From an uncultured Candidatus Melainabacteria bacterium (GTDB lineage Bacteria; Cyanobacteriota; Vampirovibrionia; Gastranaerophilales; Gastranaerophilaceae): a DNA stretch of 9,927 nt. Of this stretch, positions 1 through 5,851 are shown in pieces (positions within the stretch are counted from its first letter, which is position 1; each line of letters starts with the position of its first letter). The translations under genes were made by a program, and so were the position numbers. The stretch lies in NCBI GenBank assembly GCA_934693165.1, contig CAKUUX010000024.1, positions 1 to 9,927 of the forward strand, in the 5' to 3' direction. The notes under the pieces were generated by a model. The model ran no database searches. It saw only the letters and a program-made list of their open reading frames with translations, and was not told the DNA's origin.

Positions 1-145
1 CACAAAACTGTGTATCAAACTTCGGTTTAGCATAATAGATAACTGAAAGATAGGAAACTAAAGAAAAGAAAAGAAAACAAAACAAAAAGTAATAATTAAA
101 ACAAATTTTTTATACTCTCTCTCTTAAAATCTCAAATTTAAAATC
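1..145. other. Left-edge non-coding stretch, no gene supported
   Basis: No start codon with a usable ribosome site or open frame of convincing length is visible here. All three plus-strand frames close within the first ~45 bases; frame 1 stops at 28-30, so at most the last few codons of a gene from the left could be present. Positions ~58-90 are a purine-rich A/G/C-poor tract made of repeated AAAG and AAAAC units, and 115-123 is a short CT dinucleotide run. The rightward terminator that follows suggests this is the 3' untranslated tail of a plus-strand transcript entering from outside the window; that is inference. Confidence 0.4.
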
Positions 146-179
146 ACCCTTCAAAATATCTTTGAAGGGTTTTCTTTTT
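146..179 (+). terminator. Rho-independent terminator, rightward
   Basis: A perfect 10-bp inverted repeat (ACCCTTCAAA at 146-155, TTTGAAGGGT at 161-170) encloses a 5-nt loop and is followed on the plus strand by a T-rich tail (TTTCTTTTT). It would end a plus-strand transcript from left of the window. Read leftward, the same stem is followed only by a mixed A/T tail, so it may weakly serve the HNH gene as well. Confidence 0.75.
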
Positions 180-216
180 GTTGATAAATTGTTATTAAGT
201 CTATAAATTATGTGAA

Positions 217-678
217 TTAAGCACTCAGGTCAAGATCGTCCATTGTCGGTCTGACAGGACGTTTTATCAATTTCATGTGTGCTTCCTTAGGCGTTCTATT
301 TGCTTTCTTTTGATTACATTCCTTACAGCAGGTAACCAAATTTTCCCAAATATCAGGACCCATTCTTGATTTTGGAAATACATGGTCAATTGTCAATTCA
401 TCTTTTTCAAGATGTTTGCCACAATATTGGCAAGTATATTTATCTCGTTTAAAAATATTTGTGCGTGAAAATGGCAACTCCTTAGTAGGAATTGCCATTT
501 GTTCTTTTAATCTTATACATTTAGGGATATAGTATTCCCCAACCTTAATATAATCTTCGATACGCTTAATTTTTTCTTCTACTTCTGCCTTGCCTTTAAG
601 TAATAGTACGACTGCTCGCTTCCAACTTGTATATTGGAGTGGCTGATTGTCATTGTTTAATAGCAAAACTTGGGGCAT
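217..678 (-). CDS. HNH endonuclease family protein
   Basis: A 153-aa protein with an N-terminal region of about 65 residues typical of a small HNH family found in cyanobacteria and Deinococcus (VLLLNNDNQPL, then TSWKRAVVLLLKGKAEV at 17-33). The HNH nuclease domain lies at ~70-131. It contains CQYC (C83, C86), the metal/catalytic TIDH core (D98, H99), WENLV with N113, and CCKEC followed by N122 and NRTP. Four cysteines (83, 86, 118, 121) form the expected structural zinc site, so the fold looks intact. In place of the common 'SRGG' the protein has SRMG (104-107). Biological substrate is unknown; members are often single genes without a restriction methylase, and none is next to it here. The ribosome site upstream is weak (AAGTGAAG-like). 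It lies downstream of rpsA but behind a terminator, so it is probably transcribed alone. Confidence 0.88.
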   Translation of the reverse strand: MPQVLLLNNDNQPLQYTSWKRAVVLLLKGKAEVEEKIKRIEDYIKVGEYYIPKCIRLKEQMAIPTKELPFSRTNIFKRDKYTCQYCGKHLEKDELTIDHVFPKSRMGPDIWENLVTCCKECNQKKANRTPKEAHMKLIKRPVRPTMDDLDLSA

Positions 679-744
679 CGTTCACTTCACTTTTTACATA
701 AGTGTTACATTTGTAATATTCCACGTTTCACCAATTTTAAAACA

Positions 745-781
745 TAAAAAAAGGAATTATCAAATATCTTAATAATTCCTT
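745..781 (-). terminator. Terminator of the ispH-rpsA unit
   Basis: Read leftward, AAGGAATTAT (781-772) and ATAATTCCTT (760-751) form a 10-bp stem around an 11-nt loop, followed by a T run (752-746). It lies 24 nt past the rpsA stop codon. The stem is A/T rich, so its strength comes mostly from length and the T run. Confidence 0.8.
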
Positions 782-805
782 CTTCTTTATTTATAAGAAA
801 AATTC

Positions 806-1864
806 TTATTTTTTGATGTCTTTAATGCTTAATGCAATTCTGTGTTCTTGTGGTGTGAATTTTTTGATTAATACTTCGATTTCGTCACCAACTTTGAACA
901 TGTTGAATGGGTTAACGTTTTCGTCTGAAATTTCAGCTACAGGAAGTAATGCTTCAACTCCAGGGAAGATGTTAATGAAAGCACCAAAGCTTACAACTTT
1001 ATTAACTGTACCTTTGATTACTTGTCCTTCTTCAAATTGACCTTCAATTTGTAACCATGGGTTTTCGCTCATTCTCTTCAAGCTTAATGAAATTCTCTTT
1101 AAGTCGTTATCAATTTTAATGATTTTTACTTCGATATTATCACCCAATGTTAAAACATCTGATGGGTGTTTAATTCTTTGCCAAGAAATTTCAGAGATTG
1201 GTAATAAGCCGTCGATACCGTTGATGTCTACGAAAGCACCAAAATCAGTAATTCTTACAACGTTACCTTTTACAACCATATCTTCTTCTAAAGATGAAAT
1301 TACGTTGTCAACAACTTGGTTACGTTGTTCAGCAACAGCCATTCTTTGAGATAAGATAAGTTTGTTTTTCTTTGGATCTGCTTCAAGAACTTTAACTTCG
1401 ATTTTTTGGTCAATTAAACCTTCAAATGGAGTACCAGTTCTTAATTGGCTAGAAGGAATGAAGCCTTTTAAGCCAGCAACGTCTACTAATACACCACCTT
1501 TAACGATAGAAACAACTTTTGCAAGGATTGTATCGCCGTTAACTTTAGCGTCGTTAAGTTGAGCCCAGCTTTGAGCAAATGCGATTCTTTTCAATGATAA
1601 TTGCATTGCTTCGTCGTCATTTTCTTCTTTTAATACATAGAATTCTCTTACATCACCAATTTGAAGTTCTTCAGCTTCTTCATCAGAGCTTGCAACTTCT
1701 TTGTTTGGTAAGTAAGCTTCTGTTTTAATACCTTTTACGCTAACTAAATATCCGTCAGCTTCTTTTCTGATTACTGTACCTTCTACGATATCAGCTACAG
1801 AGTAACTTTTTGAAAATGTTTCTTCTAACAATTGTTCAAATTCGTCCATAGTTTTTTCTGCCAT
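806..1864 (-). CDS. rpsA: 30S ribosomal protein S1 (four S1 domains)
   Basis: A 352-aa protein made almost entirely of S1 (OB-fold) RNA-binding repeats at ~24-94, ~108-174, ~194-264 and ~278-349. Repeats 3 and 4 carry the clearest family signature (ITDFGAFVDINGIDGLLPISEIS at ~205-227 in the third; VSFGAFINIFPGVEALLPVAEIS in the fourth) and end in the usual LSLK/LSIK strand. Repeats 1 and 2 are more divergent, as expected for ribosome-binding rather than mRNA-binding copies. S1 helps load mRNA on the 30S subunit. The length matches four-domain S1/YpfD-type proteins rather than the six-domain proteobacterial or three-domain cyanobacterial forms. Start choice is firm: a near-perfect AAAGGAGG site lies 9 nt upstream, inside the end of ispH, and the gap to ispH is 2 nt. 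A terminator follows. Confidence 0.93.
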   Translation of the reverse strand: MAEKTMDEFEQLLEETFSKSYSVADIVEGTVIRKEADGYLVSVKGIKTEAYLPNKEVASSDEEAEELQIGDVREFYVLKEENDDEAMQLSLKRIAFAQSWAQLNDAKVNGDTILAKVVSIVKGGVLVDVAGLKGFIPSSQLRTGTPFEGLIDQKIEVKVLEADPKKNKLILSQRMAVAEQRNQVVDNVISSLEEDMVVKGNVVRITDFGAFVDINGIDGLLPISEISWQRIKHPSDVLTLGDNIEVKIIKIDNDLKRISLSLKRMSENPWLQIEGQFEEGQVIKGTVNKVVSFGAFINIFPGVEALLPVAEISDENVNPFNMFKVGDEIEVLIKKFTPQEHRIALSIKDIKK

Positions 1865-1866
1865 AA

Positions 1867-2736
1867 TTATTTGCCTCCTTTAATAGTATTAATTACGTTT
1901 TCTATGATGTAATCAGGTGTTGATGCACCTGCTGTTACTGCTATTTTTTCAGATGAGTCAATAATATCTTTATATTTTTCTAGTTCATCTGCGTTTTCAA
2001 TATGAATTGTTTTTGATAAATTTGTTAAAATTTCTGCCAAGTGTGTTGTGTTTGCACTTTTTTTAGAACCTACAACAAGTACTAAATCGTTTTCTTTAGC
2101 TAATTCTCTAGCCTCGTTTTGTCTGTGGCTTGTGCTTAAGCAGATAGTATTATAAATTTTTAGTTCTTTCGAAACTGAAAGTAAGTATTCAATGATTGAA
2201 TTTAATGTTTCCATTCTTTGAGTTGTTTGAACAACAACGCCAATTTTTTGTGATTTTATTTCATTTGCGTGTTCTCTTAATTCTTCGACAGAACTTGCAA
2301 CTAAAATATTCTTTCCAAATTGTTCTGCGTGGGCTTTTATTGCCATAACTTCTGGATGCTCAGCTTTTCCTACAATGATTAAGAAATAATCATCTTTAAC
2401 AAGTTCCATTGCTTTTTGTTGAACTTTTTTTACATCAAGGCAAGTAAGGTCATGAATTTCAAATCCTGCATCTTCAAGTTGTTTTAAAATCTCTGGAGTT
2501 GCTCCATGACTTCTAATGATGCAAATTGCATTTTCAACATGTTCAGGTATTTCGTACAAAGTAACTATACCAAGACTCTCTAATTCACGAATAACATCTG
2601 CATTGTGAATTAGTTCTCCAAAAATACAAACCTTTTTGTCTGGGTTTTCTTCTTTTAATTTCTTAGCAGTTAAAACGGCTCTTTTTACGCCGTAACAAAA
2701 ACCTGCATATTTAGCTAATTTAATTTCTTTTGACAA
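1867..2736 (-). CDS. ispH: 4-hydroxy-3-methylbut-2-enyl diphosphate reductase (IspH/LytB)
   Basis: IspH is the iron-sulfur enzyme of the last MEP-pathway step, reducing HMBPP to IPP and DMAPP. I start it at the TTG codon at 2736-2734, giving 289 aa that begin MSKEIKLAKYAGFC. All key residues are visible in this numbering: [4Fe-4S] ligands C14, C99 and C199; histidines H44, H77 and H127; E129 in AEHPE; the TTQ motif at 171-173; S227 and N229; and S272 in TAGASTP. The open frame continues upstream to an ATG at 2853, but those extra 39 residues run through the terminator of the preceding gene and the likely ispH promoter, so they are not coding. GTGGGA 9 nt before the TTG can act as ribosome site. 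rpsA follows after 2 nt, an arrangement close to the fused IspH-S1 proteins known in clostridia. Confidence 0.93.
   Translation of the reverse strand: MSKEIKLAKYAGFCYGVKRAVLTAKKLKEENPDKKVCIFGELIHNADVIRELESLGIVTLYEIPEHVENAICIIRSHGATPEILKQLEDAGFEIHDLTCLDVKKVQQKAMELVKDDYFLIIVGKAEHPEVMAIKAHAEQFGKNILVASSVEELREHANEIKSQKIGVVVQTTQRMETLNSIIEYLLSVSKELKIYNTICLSTSHRQNEARELAKENDLVLVVGSKKSANTTHLAEILTNLSKTIHIENADELEKYKDIIDSSEKIAVTAGASTPDYIIENVINTIKGGK
1874..1881 (-). promoter_or_regulatory. Strong rpsA ribosome binding site inside ispH
   Basis: AAAGGAGG on the minus strand ends 9 nt before the rpsA ATG. It is encoded by the last sense codons of ispH, which specify the C-terminal Lys-Gly-Gly-Lys of IspH. 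The site therefore fixes both the rpsA start and part of the IspH tail, and suggests translational coupling of the two genes. Confidence 0.85.
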
Positions 2737-2790
2737 TAAAAATTGTCCCACTTTCTTTAAGACTAGCAAAGTTTCCTTCGCAGTAAGAAT

Positions 2791-2819
2791 ATTAAATAAT
2801 AAAAATGCTAAAAATTCAA
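2791..2819 (-). promoter_or_regulatory. Probable promoter of ispH-rpsA
   Basis: Minus-strand TTGAAT (2819-2814) and TTTAAT (2796-2791) are separated by 17 nt, a good sigma-70-type arrangement (4/6 and 5/6 matches to consensus). Transcription would start near 2784, just after the upstream terminator and about 48 nt before the TTG start chosen for ispH. This position excludes the upstream ATG at 2853 as the start. Confidence 0.6.
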
Positions 2820-2821
2820 GC

Positions 2822-2856
2822 ATAAAAAATGAGCAACCAACATGATTGCTCATTTT
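2822..2856 (-). terminator. Terminator of the DHH phosphoesterase gene
   Basis: Read leftward, AAAATGAGCAA (2856-2846) pairs perfectly with TTGCTCATTTT (2836-2826) over 11 bp around a 9-nt loop and runs into a T tract. It lies about 20 nt after the DHH stop codon. The ATG at 2853, which opens the longest ispH reading frame, sits inside this stem. Confidence 0.88.
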
Positions 2857-2875
2857 ATTATGAATTTATTTTGGA

Positions 2876-4195
2876 CTAGGCTTTCTTTTCGTCCATAGAA
2901 GCGTTTAATTCTTTTATTAAGTCTTGAACAACTTCTTCTGTTGAGCGTTTACCTTTTTCAATTGAAAATGCTGCAGCGTTTTTGTGTCCACCACCTTGGT
3001 ATTTTTGAGCAATTTTTGAAACATCAAAACTTCTGCTTCTGATTGAAAAAGCTGCTTTATTGCCAAATTCAGCAACCTTAAATCCAACTTCAACGCCTTC
3101 AAGTTCTGGTAATCTGCTACAAACATCTTTTACAGCATCTTTACCTTCTTGACCATAACCTGCTTCTTTGCAGGCTTTCTTTGCATTTTTGATATCTTCA
3201 TCTTCAATAAAGTACGCAATTTTACCGTTGTCTGAATATTTAATTTTGCTTAAGGCAGTTTTTTCTGCGTCTAAAACTACTTGAGGAGTATTGCCCATTG
3301 CATTAAGGTTAACTTCTCTGTTGTTAACACCAGCTTTCATAAGTAATGCTGCATCTTCAAATGTCATTGGTGTGTTTGCGTATTTAAAACATCCAGTATC
3401 AGTTAGTATGCCTGTAAACATTGCATCTTTTGTTTCTTTTCTAAGATTTTCTGGTTTTAATCCTAAAGGTTCAACAAATTGCATTGCAATTTCTGCTGCC
3501 GCTGGCATTGTGCTATCAATCAAATTAGCTGTTTTTGCAAATTTATTGTTATATGTCTTATCTGTTTTTGCATCGTATTCTTCTTTGTATGGATGGTGGT
3601 CAATTTTAATGCTATATTTTGCCCTATTCATAACCCCTTTTCTATAATCAGCTGCCATTAATTTTGTTTCAGAGCAGTCGCATGAGATTGCTAAATCATA
3701 TTGTCCATATTTTTCTGCACATTTATCAGCTTGTTCTTTTTTACCTGGTTTATGAACGATTACATTAACATCTGGGTTTGTATTCAAATAATCATAATGT
3801 GATGGAAATTTATCCCCGAATACGAATAAATCTACTTTTTTACCTGTTGCTTGGTTAATTAAGTTTGCCATCGCAAATGTTGTGCCAAAGCTATCACCAT
3901 CAGGTGATGTATGACCCGATACGGCAATCTTTTTAACACTTGGATCTTTTATAACTTTAACCATTTGTTCAATAGTTTGTTTGTTATGAGCTTCTGGTGA
4001 CCAACCTGTGAAAGAAATAGCCATTGACTTTTGAATATTTGGCTTAACCATGTTTTGTTTGCCAACATTGTTCAAATATGCCATGACATCTGGCTTATTT
4101 ATTCTTTCTTTTTCTACTGGAGAAGTAACAGTTTTGTTTTGGACATTACGAGCTTGCGCTGTAAATCCAACACTTTGAATTGATGAAATATTCAT
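2876..4195 (-). CDS. DHH/DHHA1 phosphoesterase, NrnA-like, with N-terminal extension
   Basis: A 439-aa protein. The core from ~88 onward is a DHH-family phosphoesterase. It shows motif I SGHTSPDGDSFG (93-104, D99 and D101), motif II with D173 in SCDCSE, the DHH motif D199-H200-H201, and motif IV LTDTGCFKY (264-272, D266), so all metal-binding positions appear present. A C-terminal DHHA1 domain (~365-435) carries GGGHKNAA (401-408). Closest known group: NrnA-type nanoRNases/pAp phosphatases and cyclic-dinucleotide phosphodiesterases; the exact substrate cannot be told from sequence. Odd feature: about 85 extra residues at the N-terminus, low in predicted structure, with two similar segments, SVGFTAQ (8-14) and AISFTGW (59-65). 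No signal peptide or membrane segment is seen. AGGTG 8 nt before the ATG serves as ribosome site. The gene has its own promoter and terminator. Confidence 0.87.
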   Translation of the reverse strand: MNISSIQSVGFTAQARNVQNKTVTSPVEKERINKPDVMAYLNNVGKQNMVKPNIQKSMAISFTGWSPEAHNKQTIEQMVKVIKDPSVKKIAVSGHTSPDGDSFGTTFAMANLINQATGKKVDLFVFGDKFPSHYDYLNTNPDVNVIVHKPGKKEQADKCAEKYGQYDLAISCDCSETKLMAADYRKGVMNRAKYSIKIDHHPYKEEYDAKTDKTYNNKFAKTANLIDSTMPAAAEIAMQFVEPLGLKPENLRKETKDAMFTGILTDTGCFKYANTPMTFEDAALLMKAGVNNREVNLNAMGNTPQVVLDAEKTALSKIKYSDNGKIAYFIEDEDIKNAKKACKEAGYGQEGKDAVKDVCSRLPELEGVEVGFKVAEFGNKAAFSIRSRSFDVSKIAQKYQGGGHKNAAAFSIEKGKRSTEEVVQDLIKELNASMDEKKA

Positions 4196-4224
4196 TTAAC
4201 ACACACCTAAATAAGTAAATTGAT

Positions 4225-4230
4225 ATTATA
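4225..4230 (-). promoter_or_regulatory. -10 element for the DHH gene
   Basis: A perfect TATAAT on the minus strand places a start site near 4218 and a leader of about 22 nt. The matching -35 region falls in the T run of the glgA terminator and is weak; TTGCCA (4246-4241) is too close (11 nt) to serve as an ordinary -35. Confidence 0.5.
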
Positions 4231-4245
4231 ATAAAGTATTTTGGC

Positions 4246-4278
4246 AAAAAAAAATTGCCCGTGTTCGAGCAATTTTTT
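4246..4278 (-). terminator. Terminator of glgA
   Basis: Read leftward, AAAAAATTGC (4278-4269) pairs with GCAATTTTTT (4258-4249); two further inner C-G/G-C pairs can form across a C/A mismatch to leave a 4-nt loop. A run of nine T follows on the minus strand (4254-4246). It lies 22 nt past the glgA stop. Confidence 0.85.
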
Positions 4279-4300
4279 ATGATTATATTTCAATTGTGAA

Positions 4301-5749
4301 CTATTTTTCTAATAATTCTTTGTACATATCCATGTATTTTTCAGAACTTACTTTCCAACTAAAATCTGCTTTCATAGCATTTTTTTGCATTTGGTTGAAA
4401 GCTTTTTTGTTGTGATATACGCTAATTGCGTAATAGATTGCTTCTTTCATATCCCATGGGTTATATCTCCAGAATTTGAAGCCTGTAGCATCTTCTTGAG
4501 GAGTTCCAACTACAGTGTTATCAAGACCACCTGTCGCTCTTACGATTGGTAAAGAACCATATCTCATTGCGATTAATTGGCTTAATCCACAAGGTTCAAA
4601 TTTTGATGGCATTAAGAACATGTCCGAACCTGCATACATTAAGTTTGCAAGTTTTGCATCATATCCGATATGAGCTCTAATGTTAGGTGTGTTATTTGAT
4701 AACCAAATTAACAAGTTTTCTAAGTTTTTATCGCCTGAACCAAGGAAGATGAAATCGGCAGGAATCATTTGTAATTCATCTTCTGCTGCTCTTATTAGGT
4801 CTAAGCCTTTTTGGTCTACTAATCTTGATACCATTGCAATTAATGGTCTTTCTTCATTATATTCAAGAGAGAAATATTCCATTACTTTCTTTTTGTTTTC
4901 AGCTTTTCCGCTAATTAGTGAGCGAACGTCATAATTTTTTGCGATAGCTTTATCTTTTTTAGGGTCAAATGCTGTGTAATCAATACCGTTTAAGATGCCT
5001 ACTATTTTGTGTTGTTGACATCTTAAAGTGTAATCCATTCCTTCTCCAAACTCTGGTGTTAAAATTTCTTCTGCGTATTTTGGTGATACGACTAAGATTT
5101 TATCAGAATAGTTGATTGCACCTTTTACCCAGTTTACACGACCAAAATGTTCAACGCCAAATTCGTTATAAACAATATCTTTTCTCATATTAGCGAAATC
5201 TAATACATCGTCAAACCAAATACCTTGGTATGCTAAATTGTGAATTTGGAATACAGTTTTTGCATCTTTAAAGAAGTCGTCATATCTATAATTACTGTGA
5301 ACATACACAGGAATCATAGCTGTATGCCAATCATTTGTATGAATAATATCTGGTTTAAAGTTTAATTTTTTAGCATATTCCATTACTGCTAATGAAAATG
5401 CGATATATCTTTCGTGTTCATAACGAGGGTCTAGGTTTCTTGGATAAACATCTTTGAAACAGCTGAAATACCATTCGTTTTCTACAAAGTACATATCAAT
5501 CTTTGTTCCTGGCATTTTGCAAGTGTATAAATTAAATCTTTGTGGTTGGTATTGAAAATCTATCCACATTTCCATACCTTCCATTTTTTTGATACCAAAT
5601 TTTTCTCTATCAATGCTTCCGTGTAGAGGTGTGAAAATAGCCATATCAACTTTCTTTTCTAAAAACTTAGGCATACTTCCCATAACGTCTGCTAAACCAC
5701 CAACTTTTGAAAATGGTGCCACTTCTGCTGCTGCAAATAATACTTTCAT
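4301..5749 (-). CDS. glgA: Glycogen synthase (ADP-glucose type, GT5)
   Basis: A 482-aa protein, the normal length for bacterial GlgA, which extends alpha-1,4-glucan chains from ADP-glucose. The N-terminal GT5 domain opens with MKVLFAAAEVAPFSKVGGLADV, where K15 of KVGGL is the ADP-glucose-binding signature. HTNDWHTA (137-144) follows, then GILNGID (251-257). The C-terminal glycosyltransferase domain has VSRLVDQKG with R309 and K314 and the PSKFEPCGLSQL motif with E385, matching R300/K305/E377 of the E. coli enzyme. All expected catalytic positions are present, so the enzyme should be active. AAGGAGT about 9 nt before the ATG is a strong ribosome site. No other glycogen gene is in the window; its divergent neighbour is UPF0210. 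Regulation may be linked to that gene through the shared promoter region. Confidence 0.96.
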   Translation of the reverse strand: MKVLFAAAEVAPFSKVGGLADVMGSMPKFLEKKVDMAIFTPLHGSIDREKFGIKKMEGMEMWIDFQYQPQRFNLYTCKMPGTKIDMYFVENEWYFSCFKDVYPRNLDPRYEHERYIAFSLAVMEYAKKLNFKPDIIHTNDWHTAMIPVYVHSNYRYDDFFKDAKTVFQIHNLAYQGIWFDDVLDFANMRKDIVYNEFGVEHFGRVNWVKGAINYSDKILVVSPKYAEEILTPEFGEGMDYTLRCQQHKIVGILNGIDYTAFDPKKDKAIAKNYDVRSLISGKAENKKKVMEYFSLEYNEERPLIAMVSRLVDQKGLDLIRAAEDELQMIPADFIFLGSGDKNLENLLIWLSNNTPNIRAHIGYDAKLANLMYAGSDMFLMPSKFEPCGLSQLIAMRYGSLPIVRATGGLDNTVVGTPQEDATGFKFWRYNPWDMKEAIYYAISVYHNKKAFNQMQKNAMKADFSWKVSSEKYMDMYKELLEK

Positions 5750-5777
5750 TTTTATACTCCTTATTAAATATATTGTT

Positions 5778-5806
5778 ATTATATCAGAGTTATTTTCCTT
5801 TGCAAA
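5778..5806 (-). promoter_or_regulatory. glgA promoter, extended -10
   Basis: On the minus strand TGATATAAT (5786-5778) is a perfect TATAAT preceded by TGn. TTTGCA (5806-5801) at 17-nt spacing, or TTGCAA (5805-5800) at 16-nt spacing, is a partial -35. The start site would lie near 5771, about 22 nt before the glgA ATG. Confidence 0.65.
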
Positions 5807-5811
5807 ATTTG

Positions 5812-5820
5812 TGTTATAAT
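5812..5820 (+). promoter_or_regulatory. UPF0210 promoter, extended -10
   Basis: TGTTATAAT is a perfect TATAAT with the TGn extension. The -35 region at the proper distance (~5792-5797) is poor, which fits an extended -10 promoter. Its upstream half overlaps the -35 region of the divergent glgA promoter. Confidence 0.6.
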
Positions 5821-5851
5821 TTTAATATTAATATGTAGGGGTAAAATATTT

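Noticed and set aside
58..123. A/G-rich tract and CT run as a possible repeat array or CRISPR leader
   Set aside because: Units are irregular and short, with no repeat-spacer structure; simple low-complexity sequence.
679..744. Promoter for the HNH gene
   Set aside because: Several weak hexamers (TATTAC, TTTAAA, TATGTA) can be drawn but none pairs well at normal spacing, so no site is assigned.
813..1562. Three plus-strand open frames opposite rpsA
   Set aside because: Shadows of the S1 repeats, with composition set by the complementary strand.
2737..2853. 39-residue N-terminal extension of IspH
   Set aside because: It covers a terminator stem and a promoter, and the family begins at the conserved segment right after the TTG.
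3291..3661. Plus-strand open frames opposite the DHH gene
   Set aside because: They are antisense shadows of a gene with complete conserved motifs and lack ribosome sites or recognisable domains.
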